From the NCBI GenBank assembly GCA_035546295.1, contig DATKBT010000167.1:1-64000 (forward strand): DNA of 64,000 bases, read 5' to 3'. The DNA is from DATKBT01 sp035546295. Lineage in GTDB: Bacteria; Acidobacteriota; Thermoanaerobaculia; Multivoradales; Multivoraceae. The notes below the pieces were generated by a model. That model saw nothing but the letters and a program-made list of their open reading frames with translations. It was not told the DNA's origin and searched no databases. Made by a program: the position numbers and the translations under genes. Numbering within the stretch: the first letter of the stretch is position 1; the number at the start of each line of letters is the position of its first letter. Below, piece by piece: positions 1-8,858 of the stretch.

Positions 1-76
1 TGGTGGAGCCGATCGGGATCGAACCGACGACCTCCTGAATGCCATTCAGGCGCTCTCCCAGCTGAGCTACGGCCCC
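1..76 (-). tRNA. tRNA-Ala (anticodon GGC)
   Basis: On the minus strand the 76 bases fold as a full cloverleaf. The acceptor stem GGGGCCG pairs with CGGCTCC (one G-U pair). The D arm holds AGCTCAGCTGGGAGAGC, the anticodon stem CCTGA/TCAGG frames a loop with GGC, and the T arm holds GGTTCGATCCC. The 3' CCA is encoded in the DNA at positions 1-3, with discriminator A at 4. Anticodon GGC reads the alanine codon GCC, the expected favourite in such GC-rich DNA. Confidence 0.97.
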
Positions 77-88
77 ACGAGGGCGCGG

Positions 89-118
89 AGTCTACCGGCC
101 GCTTCGGAAGAGTGTCAA
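89..118 (-). promoter_or_regulatory. Sigma-70 promoter of tRNA-Ala
   Basis: On the minus strand a perfect -35 TTGACA (113-118) is followed after 18 bases by TAGACT (89-94), a 4 of 6 match to TATAAT. Transcription would start near 82, a few bases before the mature tRNA 5' end at 76. The same architecture drives the initiator tRNA at the other end of the window. Confidence 0.75.
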
Positions 119-153
119 CGAAGCGGGGCCGCGATCGGGCACCGCGGTCGGCG

Positions 154-187
154 GCGGTGGCCGCTCAGAAGCGGTGGCCGCTCAGAA
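154..187 (-). repeat. Perfect 17-bp tandem duplication across a stop codon
   Basis: Positions 154-170 and 171-187 are identical. The second copy contains the stop codon of the outer-membrane protein gene, so TTC TGA GCGGCC occurs twice in succession. This is probably a slippage duplication. Confidence 0.9.
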
Positions 188-835
188 GCTGAAGGCGACT
201 CCCACGTGGGCGAAGCCGAAGAGCTGACCGGCCTGGTCGAGGTCGGCCCAATGGACGGAGAGCTCTCCGATGATCGAGAACCTCTGGTTGATCGGGAAGT
301 CGCCGGTCGCGCCGAGCACGACGCCGACCGCGCTGTCGTCCTGGGAGACCCCGTCGAGCGCGCCGTCGAGCCGGTAGTACCCGAGCCCCAGGTAGAGACC
401 GGACTCGAAGTAGGTCTCGCTGTAGAGGTACTCACCTCCGATCGTCACCCAGTCCAGGCTGGGGTCGACGAGCTGCTCGACCGCGTCGCCGAGATCAACG
501 GAGCCCAGCCGGATGCCGACCCGGGCCTGGGGCTGGGTCACCCAGCTGAAGCCGAGCTGGAAGCTGGAATTGCCCACTCCCGGATCTGGAGCCTCGGCGT
601 CGAGCGGACCCCCCAGGCCGCCGGTCGCGAACACCCTGAAGTTGCGCGCCTCGCTCGCGCCCAGCGGCGACGCCAAAAGCCCGCACGACGCCAGCACAGC
701 GAGCAGCGGCAACGCGCGGCGGATGAACCGCGCGGCGAGGAGGAGCCGCCGACGCGCCGGACCGAGCGGCCGGCGGCCTCGGCCACCACCGCAGGCACCG
801 TCCATCTGCTCGAGCTCATGGGGCAAGCGATTCAC
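182..835 (-). CDS. Small outer-membrane beta-barrel-like protein
   Basis: Predicted 217-residue exported protein. The GTG start at 835 was chosen because GAGAGGAGA lies seven bases upstream; longer starts (up to 901) lack such a site. A basic n-region is followed by a hydrophobic segment near residues 36-53 and small residues that suit signal peptidase (LGASEA). The mature part alternates hydrophobic and polar residues, is rich in glycine and aromatics, and ends in VAFSF with a terminal phenylalanine, the usual C-terminal signature of barrels inserted by BAM. No named family is recognised, so substrate or role is unknown. A TATACT -10-like element lies at 926-931 on this strand without a clear -35. 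The gene is divergent from comF. Confidence 0.7.
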   Translation of the reverse strand: MNRLPHELEQMDGACGGGRGRRPLGPARRRLLLAARFIRRALPLLAVLASCGLLASPLGASEARNFRVFATGGLGGPLDAEAPDPGVGNSSFQLGFSWVTQPQARVGIRLGSVDLGDAVEQLVDPSLDWVTIGGEYLYSETYFESGLYLGLGYYRLDGALDGVSQDDSAVGVVLGATGDFPINQRFSIIGELSVHWADLDQAGQLFGFAHVGVAFSF

Positions 836-958
836 GGGGATTCTCCTCTCGCCGCTCGGCTCGCGGTGACGGAACGGCATGGGCAGCGCGCGACGGTACA
901 CAGCGATCGTCTCGAACGGCCGGGGAGTATAGCGGCGCCATTTGCGTCTCTGAGAACG

Positions 959-1831
959 ATGGGGGAGTCATCGACATCCGAGCGACCCGATCGCGTGGCT
1001 GCGCCCGCTGCCGAGGGGGAGGCGCCGTGGCTGCGCTCGGCAATCGCGGCGGGATCCAGGGACTGGTACGGGCGAGACCACCCGAACGTCACAGCCGGGC
1101 TGCTCGGGCTCGACGTCCTGGTCCGGCGCTCGATCGACTGGGTCCTGCCGCCGGTCTGTCTCGCCTGCCGCTGTCGTCCGGCCTCGAGCCCCACGACCCT
1201 CGGCCTCTGCGCCCGGTGTCGCGGCGAGCTTCGCGAGCACCACGACCGTCGCTGCATCTGCTGCGGTCGCAGCCTGCGCTCGCCGACGCCTCCCGCCGAT
1301 CGCCGCTGCGGAGGATGTCGCCGGGCGCCACCGCCGTGGCAGCGACTCTTCACGCTCTGGGACTACGCCCCACCGGCGGACGAGGTGCTGCGCGCCCTCA
1401 AGTTCCTGCGCGTCGAAGGCCTCGCTCGGCGGATCGCCGAGCAGGCGTGGGATCGTCACGCCGAGGAGATGGTCACCGTCGATGCGCTGGTGCCGATCCC
1501 GTTGCCCTGGCCGCGCCGGATGGTCCGCGGCTTCAACCAGACCGAGGCGATCGCTCGGCCCCTGGCCCTGCGCCTGGGCAAGGACATGGTGCGGCCGCTG
1601 CGCAGGGCGCCCTCGGCCGCGATGTCGGGGTCGGACCCGGCGGAGCGGCGCCGCCGAGCCCGGCGGTCCTTCCGTCTGCGATCCCGAGCCAGCGTGCCGA
1701 AGCGGGTGCTGCTGGTCGACGATGTTTTTACCACCGGCGCCACCCTGACGGTCGCGACGCGGCTTCTCCGGCGAGGCGGCGCCCGCGAGGTGCTGGCGCT
1801 CGCCCCCTTCTGGACGCCGCCGCTGGAGTGA
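959..1831 (+). CDS. comF: ComF family phosphoribosyltransferase-like protein
   Basis: 290 residues. The N-terminal part carries two pairs of cysteines of the double zinc-ribbon type found in ComF/GntX proteins (CLACR, CARC, CICCG, CGGC). The C-terminal half is a type I phosphoribosyltransferase fold with PRPP-binding loop VLLVDDVFTTGAT and the family motif RGFNQ. In competent bacteria ComF helps transport single-stranded DNA; in others it is a housekeeping protein of unclear role. No other competence genes are nearby, so a DNA-uptake role is only possible. The ATG at 959 is the first that leaves a sensible N-terminus. The reading frame stays open upstream only because it lies opposite the outer-membrane protein gene. 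Confidence 0.87.
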   Translation: MGESSTSERPDRVAAPAAEGEAPWLRSAIAAGSRDWYGRDHPNVTAGLLGLDVLVRRSIDWVLPPVCLACRCRPASSPTTLGLCARCRGELREHHDRRCICCGRSLRSPTPPADRRCGGCRRAPPPWQRLFTLWDYAPPADEVLRALKFLRVEGLARRIAEQAWDRHAEEMVTVDALVPIPLPWPRRMVRGFNQTEAIARPLALRLGKDMVRPLRRAPSAAMSGSDPAERRRRARRSFRLRSRASVPKRVLLVDDVFTTGATLTVATRLLRRGGAREVLALAPFWTPPLE

Positions 1832-2232
1832 CGGCCGGCGCCGCGACCTCGGCGCGCGCAAGCAGGGCGGCGAACGGGGTCGCGGCGACACCACGGTCCC
1901 CGTGCGCATTTGAGGAAACCCGACCGAGGTTTGCGGACAGCCGCCCGCGTTGCGGGAAACCCCTTCGCCGGAGATCCCGTATCAGACGGCGAGCGGCGGT
2001 GTCAGCAGCCACGGGGAATTCGGCTCCCCCGCCCCGCGTTCTTGCGCCGATGCCACTGCAGATGCCACTGGAAATGCCACTGGAGATCGTCGAGACCGGC
2101 CAGCGGGTCCGTGCCCAGTGGGTCCTGTGCCCCGCGACGTCGGCCGAGGGTCTCCGACGGGAACGCGCTATACTGATTCGGACGGTCTTTCCGTCCCACC
2201 CCTCGGGACCCCACGGAGGACGCCGCAGCCTT
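1832..2232. other. Intergenic region comF to beta-barrel gene
   Basis: No gene is supported here. It holds three tandem 12-mers (2050-2085), a -10-like TATACT at 2169-2174 without a good -35, and GGAGG at 2215-2219, which is 13 bases from the ATG at 2233. The frame of the downstream gene remains open across the 12-mers (reading MPLQMPLEMPLE), but that extension would precede a normal signal peptide and is not taken as coding. Confidence 0.6.
2050..2085 (+). repeat. Three tandem 12-bp units
   Basis: ATGCCACTGCAG, ATGCCACTGGAA and ATGCCACTGGAG follow each other directly, differing only in the last three bases. They lie in the leader of the beta-barrel gene. Confidence 0.9.
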
Positions 2233-4248
2233 ATGAAGAGAGGTCGCTTGCCAAAGGAAGCGAACGCATCGAAGGGGGGCTTTCTCAGCTCCCTGACCGG
2301 TGGGCTCTCGGGCGCCCGCTTGGCTGGAGCACTGGCCGCGATTGCGTTCTTCCTGCCCTCTCTGGCGGCTTTCGCGACGACGACGGTCGCCGCCGAGAAC
2401 CGCTCCGAGACTGCCGGCCTCGGGCTCACCGCGGTCGTCGGCAAGGTCAGCGGCACGGTCGCTCCGATCGAGTCGGCGAGCGTTTACGCCTATCGACTCG
2501 CCGATCTGAGCCTGCGCCGCGTGCTCACCGACCAGCAGGGGCGTTTCAGCTTCGGTGAGCTGCCCGCCGGGCTCTACAAGGTGATCGCTCACAAGCCCGG
2601 CTTCGTCCCGGCCGTGGTCCTGCTCACTCGCGCCACCGCGCAGGCGTTCCAGGAGCTCGAGTTCGAGCTGGCTCCCGAGGACGGTCGCGCGGCGGGCTCG
2701 GCGGAGGACTTCTGGTCGATCCGACAGAAGATCCCGGCCGACGTGCTGCGCGAGATGACGATCGCGCATGGATTGGAGACGACTCGCCGCAGCGAGCTGG
2801 AGAGCCGCCTGGCGGAGCAGGCTGCGTTCGAGAGCTCGCGGATCCGGACGCAGATGCAGGCGCTGAGCGGCGTCGGCGGCTTCTCGTCGGCCTCCGAGGC
2901 ACAGCTCACCGGCGGTCTGCTCGACGTCGAGGGACGGCTGGGGAACGTCGAGCTCGACCTCGAGGGAGGCTACCGGCGGATCGCCCAAGGGGCGAGCACC
3001 GAGTCGGCGCTCGAAGGCACCCTGGGGACGACCAGCGCGCTCAACGTTCGCGTCCAGGCTCCCGGCACCGACACCTTCCGCGTCACCAGCCATCTCGCCG
3101 AGATGCGTCAGGAGTCCGGCGGTCCGGTCGATCTCGAGCGATACGGCGTCGAGTGGTCGGGCGACATCGGCCCCGGCCGGTCGGAGGTGAGCGCCAACTA
3201 CGTCTCGGAGTCCAACTACTACCGCGATCCGCGGCTGACCGCGCTGGGCGGGCTCTCCCTGCCGTTCGAGAGCCGCACGATCGAGCTGCGCGGCTCGTTC
3301 GATACGCAGCTCACGCCTCGCAGCGCATTGCGCACGGGCCTGACCTACCGCAATCGCGCGACCGACGGGATCACGGATCCCGTCGACTCGACCCGGATCG
3401 AGGACCGCGTCGATGTCTTCGGTCTGACCGACCTGACGCTGACGCCGACGGTGGTCGTCCACCTCGGCATGCTGGCCTCGATGCTCGGTGAGACCTACGC
3501 GCTGACGCCCCACACCGGGGCGACCCTGCATCTCGGAGACCACTGGCGCACCGAGGCTGCGATCAGAAAGCGCTTTCACGACACGGATCCGCGCCTGTTC
3601 ACCGACTTCATCCCGATCTACTTCGGCGGCGGCACGAACCGCTGCACCGAGGCGGAAGCGGACTGCTATCGCCTGACGCTGGTGCGCACCCTCGACCGCG
3701 ACGGAGAGGTGCGGATCGGCGGTCTGCTCCGGCAGTACTCGGATACCTTGCGCGTGTTCTTCAGCGACGACTTCTTCGACCAGAGCGACAGCCTCTTCTT
3801 CGTTCAGGGCGATCACGTCCCGGAGCTCAGCTTCTCGCTGCAGCATCGCCTGGGACCCGCCGTGCTGGCGCGCTTCTCGGCCAACGTCGCGCACGGCGGC
3901 GGCGGCGCCCTCCAGATCTCGAACGGCGTCTACATCAACGAGATCGCCTATCTGGTGACCACGATGGAGACGCATTTCGAGCAGACCAGCACCGGCCTCG
4001 AGCTGTCGTTCCATTCGCTCGGACAGACCCTCGGTGCGATCGGGCCCGGAGCCGTGCTCTTGGCGCCGGCCGTGGACCTCGATCGCCTGCAGCTCCAGGT
4101 CACCCAGGACCTGCGCACGCTGGTCGGGTTCACCAACGACTGGGCCCTGCTGCTCGACATGCAGCTCAGCCGCGGGGCGGACGGGTACCACGCGCCCTCC
4201 GACGACCTTCGTCACCGCGTCGTCGGCGGTCTCTCCGTCCGCTTCTGA
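2233..4248 (+). CDS. Exported carboxypeptidase-regulatory-like domain / outer-membrane beta-barrel protein
   Basis: 671 residues. Residues about 25-55 form a signal peptide (hydrophobic run LAGALAAIAFFLPSLAAFA). Residues about 65-135 look like a carboxypeptidase-regulatory-like (CarboxypepD_reg, transthyretin-like) domain, with VSGTVAPIESASVYAYR and QGRFSFGELPAGLYKV. A charged linker follows, then about 450 residues of alternating beta strands that end in GGLSVRF with a terminal phenylalanine. This is the layout of TonB-receptor-like outer-membrane proteins with N-terminal carboxypeptidase-like domains that are abundant in Acidobacteriota, but no clear plug domain or TonB box is visible. One internal CxxxxxxxC pair (NRCTEAEADCY) lies in a predicted loop. 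Substrate unknown. It is transcribed alone. Confidence 0.75.
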   Translation: MKRGRLPKEANASKGGFLSSLTGGLSGARLAGALAAIAFFLPSLAAFATTTVAAENRSETAGLGLTAVVGKVSGTVAPIESASVYAYRLADLSLRRVLTDQQGRFSFGELPAGLYKVIAHKPGFVPAVVLLTRATAQAFQELEFELAPEDGRAAGSAEDFWSIRQKIPADVLREMTIAHGLETTRRSELESRLAEQAAFESSRIRTQMQALSGVGGFSSASEAQLTGGLLDVEGRLGNVELDLEGGYRRIAQGASTESALEGTLGTTSALNVRVQAPGTDTFRVTSHLAEMRQESGGPVDLERYGVEWSGDIGPGRSEVSANYVSESNYYRDPRLTALGGLSLPFESRTIELRGSFDTQLTPRSALRTGLTYRNRATDGITDPVDSTRIEDRVDVFGLTDLTLTPTVVVHLGMLASMLGETYALTPHTGATLHLGDHWRTEAAIRKRFHDTDPRLFTDFIPIYFGGGTNRCTEAEADCYRLTLVRTLDRDGEVRIGGLLRQYSDTLRVFFSDDFFDQSDSLFFVQGDHVPELSFSLQHRLGPAVLARFSANVAHGGGGALQISNGVYINEIAYLVTTMETHFEQTSTGLELSFHSLGQTLGAIGPGAVLLAPAVDLDRLQLQVTQDLRTLVGFTNDWALLLDMQLSRGADGYHAPSDDLRHRVVGGLSVRF

Positions 4249-4572
4249 GCGAGCGCGGTCGGCCTCCCGCAGACCCCGCGGTCCGCAGCGGCGCGCGGGC
4301 GTCGCGCCCTCCCGCCGGCAGGCCGCTGGCCCGCGGGTCGGCGGCCGGCCTTGACCGGGCGCTTCGCTCCAGCGTCCGTCTTCCTTGAATTCAACGCGCT
4401 GGATACAATCAATTGTTTGAACTTGTAGGCGCTTGTCGCCGACGGCAAAGGCCCGTTTCGTAGAGCCTCGAGCCCTCTCCAGGTGGTGGCACGGAAGGTG
4501 CTTTCAAGATTTTGAACGCCTCTGCCGCGCCCGTCGGCGCACCGCTGGCCCGACCTTTCTCCTGCCGCGATC
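4249..4572. other. Intergenic region before the two-component system
   Basis: No gene is supported. The first 100 bases are rich in GC palindromes (GGCCGCTGGCCCGCGGGTCGGCGGCC) that could end transcription of the barrel gene, but there is no T tract. A TACAAT hexamer lies at 4404-4409 without a correctly spaced -35. The sigma-54 site at 4487-4502 is the only strong signal. Confidence 0.6.
4487..4502 (+). promoter_or_regulatory. Candidate sigma-54 (-24/-12) promoter
   Basis: TGGCACG, four bases, GTGCT. The sigma-54 consensus is TGGCACG-N4-TTGCW, so the site differs by one base (G for the first T of the -12 box) and has exact spacing of the invariant GG and GC. A start near 4513 would give a leader of about 60 bases before the GTG of the histidine kinase. 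The next gene but one encodes a sigma-54 activator, which suggests autoregulation. Confidence 0.7.
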
Positions 4573-7434
4573 GTGAAAAGCCCACTCGCCGTCCTCGAGC
4601 CGACCCCGTCCGGCCGCTCGAAGCTCGAGCGTGCCCTGCTGGTGGTCCTGCTCGCCGTCGCCACCCTGGTGGTCGGGCTGGCCGTGATCTCGTTCACGCG
4701 CAAGGTCACAACCTTCCAGCCCACCGGGATCGAGGCGAGGGGGCCGGGGCCGACGTGGAGCGTGGTCTCGGCATCCGAAGGCAGCGCGGTGCGCCGCGGC
4801 GACGCGATCGTGATGGTCAACGGCGAGCAGGTGCTCACCCGCGACGAGCTCGAAATGCAGCTCCGGCGAGTCGCGGTGGCCGAGGTGATGGTCGAGCGGG
4901 GAGACGAGCTGGTCGTCGTCGCCCATCCGCTGCCGCCGCTCGACGTCGACTTCTCGTACCTGGTGCTGACGGTGATCGCCGTCGTCTACCTGTTCATCGG
5001 CCTGTACATCCTGCGTCGTGGGGTCGGCCGGCAATCGGCGCTGTTCACGCTGTGGTGCCTCGCCTCCTCCGGTGTCTATCTGCTGACGCCCGCGATCCCG
5101 CCCTCCGACGCCTTCGACGAGCTCATCTACGTCGTCGACGAGATGGCGAGGCTGCTCCTGCCGCCGCTGACGCTGCACTTCTTCCTGATCTTCCCGCAGC
5201 CGCTCCACCTCGGAACCGGCCTCGAGAAGTGGACGCGGCGCGTGATCCCGCTGCTGTACGCGCCGAGCGCCGCGCTCTTCGCCTACCAGCTCGACCTGAT
5301 CTTCACCGGCGGCGCACTATTCGCGGGTGCGCCGACGCCGACCCGCATCCTGCTGATCGACCGGCTCGGTCTCAGCCTGCTCGTCGCCTACGCCTTCTGC
5401 GCGGTCGCGGCGCTGATCGGTCACCTCCAGCGCTCTCAAAAATGGGAGCAGGGGCAGCAGGTGATGTGGATCGCGGTGGGTCTGGCGGCCGGATACCTGC
5501 CGTTCCTGGGTCTCTACCTGGTGCCGACGACGGCGGGCTACGAGTCGACCGAGCTGATGCAGGTGCTCTCGGTGCTGCCGCTCGCCCTGGTCCCGCTCTC
5601 CTTCGCGTACGCGATCCTGCGCTACCGCCTGTGGGACATCTCGGTGATCGTCCGCGACATCACCACCTACACGCTGACCCTGCTGCTGGGCGCGGTCGGA
5701 TTCTCCCTGCTCAACCTGGTCATCCGCCGCGGGATCCCCGAGGACTTCACGCTCACGCGCAACCTCAGCACGGTTGCCGGCGGCCTCCTGATCGCGGGGC
5801 TGCTGCTGCCCACCAAGCGGGGGATCGCGGCGACGCTCGAGCGCTTCCAGTACCGCGGCAGCTTCGGCCGGCGACGCGCGCTCTCGCAGTTCGGCCACGA
5901 GATGCTGCACGAGCGCGACCTGGAGCGGCTCTCCGCCGGACTGCTCCAGGAGCTCGAGGAGTCGATGGACCTCGAGCTCTGCAATCTCTATCTGGTCGAG
6001 GAAGGCGAGCTGGTGCCGGTGCGCGAGCTGGCGCTGCCGCTCGGCGAGTCCAGCCTCGAGCTCGACGCGCTCGATCCCGCGGTGTGGGAGGAGGAGTGGG
6101 TCTACCTCACCGGCGTCTCGGGGCTGCCCGAGCTCGAGGAGCCGGCCGAGCAGGCGCTCTTCCTGCTCGGCTATCGCACCGCCTTCCCGCTCACCGTCCG
6201 TGAGCGCCGCGTCGGGCTGGTGGTCACCGGGGCCAAGGAAGGGCAGATCCCGCTCAACAGCGACGACACCCTGCTGATCCGGCAGCTCCTCAACCAGACC
6301 GCGCTGGCGATCGAGAACGCCCAGCTGCTCGAGCAGATGCAGCGCCAGCTCCGCGAGGTCATCGAGCTCAAGAAGTTCAACGAGGAGATCATCGAGTCCT
6401 CTCCCGCCGGTCTGGCGGTGCTCGACGGCGACAACCGGATCGTGGCCGCCAACCTCGCCTTCGCCGCCCTGGTCGGCGAGGACCGGAGCGCCCTGCGCCG
6501 ACGCTCGCTCGGCGACGTCCTCGACCTCGAATCGCTGCCGCCGGCAGACGGCGGCATGGTCGAGGCCACCTTCGTCGACACGCTCGGCCGCGAGCGCGAG
6601 CTCCAGCTCAGCATGGCGGGCTTCGTCGGCGACCGCGCGAGCTCGCTGCACGTCCTGGTCGCCAACGACGTCACCGAGCTGGCGACGATGGAGCGCGCGC
6701 TCGAGGAGAAGGAGCGCCTGGCGGCGCTCGGCATCATGGCAGCGGGGGTCGCCCACGAGGTCAACACGCCGCTGACCGGGATCTCGTCGTACGCCCAGAT
6801 GCTGTTGGCGCGCACAGCGGAGAGCGATCCCAACCATGCGATTCTCCAGAAGATCGAGCGCCAGACATTCCGTGCGGCGCGCATCGTCAACAGCCTGCTG
6901 GAGCTCTCGCGCTCCACGCGCGACGACACCGATCCGGTCGATCTCGAGCAGGTGGTGACCGAGTGCGTCGAGCTGCTCGAGGAGCGCCTGAGCGCTCGTG
7001 AGATCGAGCTGCGCTGCGAGGGCTTCGAGACCGCCGACGGATCGACGGTCGAGGGCAACAGCAGCGAGCTGCTCCAGGTCTTCACCAACCTCGTGCTCAA
7101 CGCGATCGAGGCACTCGACCAGCAACCACCGGGCGAGGATCGCCGGCCCGCCATCCGCGTCGTCTTCGAGCCGGGACCGAAGGAGGTCTCCGTCCACGTG
7201 ATCGACAACGGGCCCGGCATTCCCCGCGAGCACCTCGGCCAGATCTTCCAGCCCTTCTTCTCGACCAAGTCGGACAGCGGCGGTACCGGCCTGGGTCTGT
7301 CGATCAGCTACGAGATCCTGCGGCGTCACCACGGCGAGCTCCGAGCCGCCAACGAGCCCGAAGGGGGCTGCCGGATGACCGCCTCGATGCCCCGCCGGAG
7401 GAGCTCGCGATCGCCCGACGCCTCGAAGCAGTGA
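4573..7434 (+). CDS. Membrane sensor histidine kinase (PDZ-like, multi-TM, GAF, PAS)
   Basis: 953 residues, GTG start. Order: one membrane helix (about 20-42); a PDZ-like segment (about 60-110, with SEGSAVRRGDAIVMVNGEQV); about eight further membrane helices (about 125-420); a GAF-like domain (about 430-600); a PAS domain (about 610-710, ESSPAGLAVLDGDNRIVAAN); HisKA with phospho-acceptor His728 in AHEVNTPL; and HATPase with the N box (NLVLNAIEAL), G1 box (DNGPGIP) and GTGLGLS. It would autophosphorylate and pass phosphate to the NtrC-type regulator encoded 34 bases downstream. The combination of a periplasmic PDZ-like module with membrane helices suggests sensing of an envelope or lipid signal, but the ligand cannot be read from sequence. 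No clear ribosome binding site precedes the GTG. Confidence 0.9.
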   Translation: MKSPLAVLEPTPSGRSKLERALLVVLLAVATLVVGLAVISFTRKVTTFQPTGIEARGPGPTWSVVSASEGSAVRRGDAIVMVNGEQVLTRDELEMQLRRVAVAEVMVERGDELVVVAHPLPPLDVDFSYLVLTVIAVVYLFIGLYILRRGVGRQSALFTLWCLASSGVYLLTPAIPPSDAFDELIYVVDEMARLLLPPLTLHFFLIFPQPLHLGTGLEKWTRRVIPLLYAPSAALFAYQLDLIFTGGALFAGAPTPTRILLIDRLGLSLLVAYAFCAVAALIGHLQRSQKWEQGQQVMWIAVGLAAGYLPFLGLYLVPTTAGYESTELMQVLSVLPLALVPLSFAYAILRYRLWDISVIVRDITTYTLTLLLGAVGFSLLNLVIRRGIPEDFTLTRNLSTVAGGLLIAGLLLPTKRGIAATLERFQYRGSFGRRRALSQFGHEMLHERDLERLSAGLLQELEESMDLELCNLYLVEEGELVPVRELALPLGESSLELDALDPAVWEEEWVYLTGVSGLPELEEPAEQALFLLGYRTAFPLTVRERRVGLVVTGAKEGQIPLNSDDTLLIRQLLNQTALAIENAQLLEQMQRQLREVIELKKFNEEIIESSPAGLAVLDGDNRIVAANLAFAALVGEDRSALRRRSLGDVLDLESLPPADGGMVEATFVDTLGRERELQLSMAGFVGDRASSLHVLVANDVTELATMERALEEKERLAALGIMAAGVAHEVNTPLTGISSYAQMLLARTAESDPNHAILQKIERQTFRAARIVNSLLELSRSTRDDTDPVDLEQVVTECVELLEERLSAREIELRCEGFETADGSTVEGNSSELLQVFTNLVLNAIEALDQQPPGEDRRPAIRVVFEPGPKEVSVHVIDNGPGIPREHLGQIFQPFFSTKSDSGGTGLGLSISYEILRRHHGELRAANEPEGGCRMTASMPRRRSSRSPDASKQ

Positions 7435-7468
7435 TCCCACCGTTCCGTGAATAGACGAGGAGTGTCCG

Positions 7469-8848
7469 ATGAACATCCTCATCGTCGATGACGAAGAAGT
7501 CCTCCAGGACATCCTGACCGCCCTGATCCGCGAGGAGGGGCACCACCCGATGAGCTGTCGTACCGGCGGAGAGGGCCTCGAGCTCCTGGAGCGCGAGGAG
7601 GTCGACCTCGTCCTGCTCGACCTGATGCTGCCCGACATGCACGGGCAGGAGGTGCTCAAGCAGATCCGGGAGCGCGACCCCGACCAGGTCGTCGTCGTGA
7701 TCACCGCGTACTCGTCGATCGAGGGGGCGATCGCCGCCATGCGCGAGGGCGCGTTCCACTACCTGCCGAAGCCGTTCAAGAACGAAGAGGTGCGCATCAC
7801 CCTGCGCAAGGGCCTCGAGCGCCGGCGCCTGACGACCGAGAACCGGCGTCTGCGCGAGCAGCTCCAGCATCGCTACGGGTTCGACAGCATCATCGGCAAG
7901 AGCAAGCCGATCCAGGAGGTCTTCGAGCTGATCCGCCTGGCGGCGCCCTCGAAGTCGAACATCCTCATCCTCGGCGAGAGCGGCACTGGCAAGGAGCTGG
8001 TCGCCAAGTCGATCCACAGCAACTCCAAGCGCGCCGACGGCCCCTTCGTCATCGTCAACTCCGGATCGATGCCGCCGGACCTGCTCGAGAGCAACCTGTT
8101 CGGCCACGTCAAGGGCGCGTTCACCGGCGCAGTCTCCAACAAGAAGGGGCTGTTCGAGGTCGCCGACGGCGGCTCCATCTTCTTCGACGAGATCGGCAAC
8201 ATCCCGCTCGACACGCAGGCCAAGCTGCTGCGAGTCATCCAGGAGAAGGAGTTCATGCGCCTCGGCGGTGTGGAGACGCTCAAGGCCGACACCCGCATCA
8301 TCGCGGCGACCAACGCAGACCTCCAGGAGCTGATCGAGAAGGCGGAGTTCCGCGAGGACCTCTACTACCGCCTCAACGTCATCACGATCAACCTGCCCCC
8401 GCTGCGCAAGCGCACCGAGGACATCCCGCTGATCGCCCAGCATTTCATCACCAAGTACGCCGAGGAGAACGACAAGCAGATCGACGGGATCGCGCCTTCG
8501 GCGATGGAGCTGCTCATCGACTATTACTGGCCGGGCAACATGCGCGAGCTCGAGAACGTCATCGAGCGGGCCGTCGTGCTTTCGGCGCAGGGCGAGATCG
8601 ACATCGATCTGCTGCCGCTCACCATCCGGCAGCCGCACCAGATGTCGATGGTGCCGAGCAGCCTTCCCGCCAACGGGATGTCGCTGAAGGAGGCGGTCAG
8701 CGGCTACGAGCGCCAGCTCATCATCCGCGCCCTTCAGGCGACCGGCGGCGTCCAGAAGCGCGCCGCCGAGATGCTCAAGGTCAAGCCGACGACGCTGCAC
8801 GAGATGATGAAGCGCCTCAACGTGTCGGCCGAGAGCCTGGCGAGCTAG
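7469..8848 (+). CDS. NtrC-family sigma-54-dependent response regulator
   Basis: 459 residues. The receiver domain (1-120) has the acidic pair D7-D8 and phospho-acceptor D51 (LLDLMLPDMHG). The AAA+ domain (about 145-375) has Walker A GESGTGKE from residue 169 and the sigma-54-contacting loop GAFTGA from residue 216, intact. A Fis-type helix-turn-helix occupies about 415-455 (AAEMLKVKPTTLHEMMKRL). It should activate sigma-54 promoters when phosphorylated by the upstream kinase. ATG follows GAGGAGTGTCCG with good spacing. The target regulon is unknown apart from the sigma-54 site upstream of its own operon. Confidence 0.95.
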   Translation: MNILIVDDEEVLQDILTALIREEGHHPMSCRTGGEGLELLEREEVDLVLLDLMLPDMHGQEVLKQIRERDPDQVVVVITAYSSIEGAIAAMREGAFHYLPKPFKNEEVRITLRKGLERRRLTTENRRLREQLQHRYGFDSIIGKSKPIQEVFELIRLAAPSKSNILILGESGTGKELVAKSIHSNSKRADGPFVIVNSGSMPPDLLESNLFGHVKGAFTGAVSNKKGLFEVADGGSIFFDEIGNIPLDTQAKLLRVIQEKEFMRLGGVETLKADTRIIAATNADLQELIEKAEFREDLYYRLNVITINLPPLRKRTEDIPLIAQHFITKYAEENDKQIDGIAPSAMELLIDYYWPGNMRELENVIERAVVLSAQGEIDIDLLPLTIRQPHQMSMVPSSLPANGMSLKEAVSGYERQLIIRALQATGGVQKRAAEMLKVKPTTLHEMMKRLNVSAESLAS

Positions 8849-8858
8849 GCCCGCTGCC

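Noticed and set aside
2050..2232. Upstream start for the beta-barrel gene beginning with the MPLQMPLEMPLE repeat
   Set aside because: It would put about 60 unrelated residues before an ordinary signal peptide; the ATG at 2233 fits better.
2002..4215. Minus-strand frame of 737 codons opposite the beta-barrel gene
   Set aside because: Shadow of the plus-strand gene: the product has no domain or signal, whereas the plus strand has signal peptide, domain and barrel signature.
5317..7740. Minus-strand frame of 807 codons opposite the histidine kinase
   Set aside because: No recognisable domain; the plus strand has complete kinase motifs in order.
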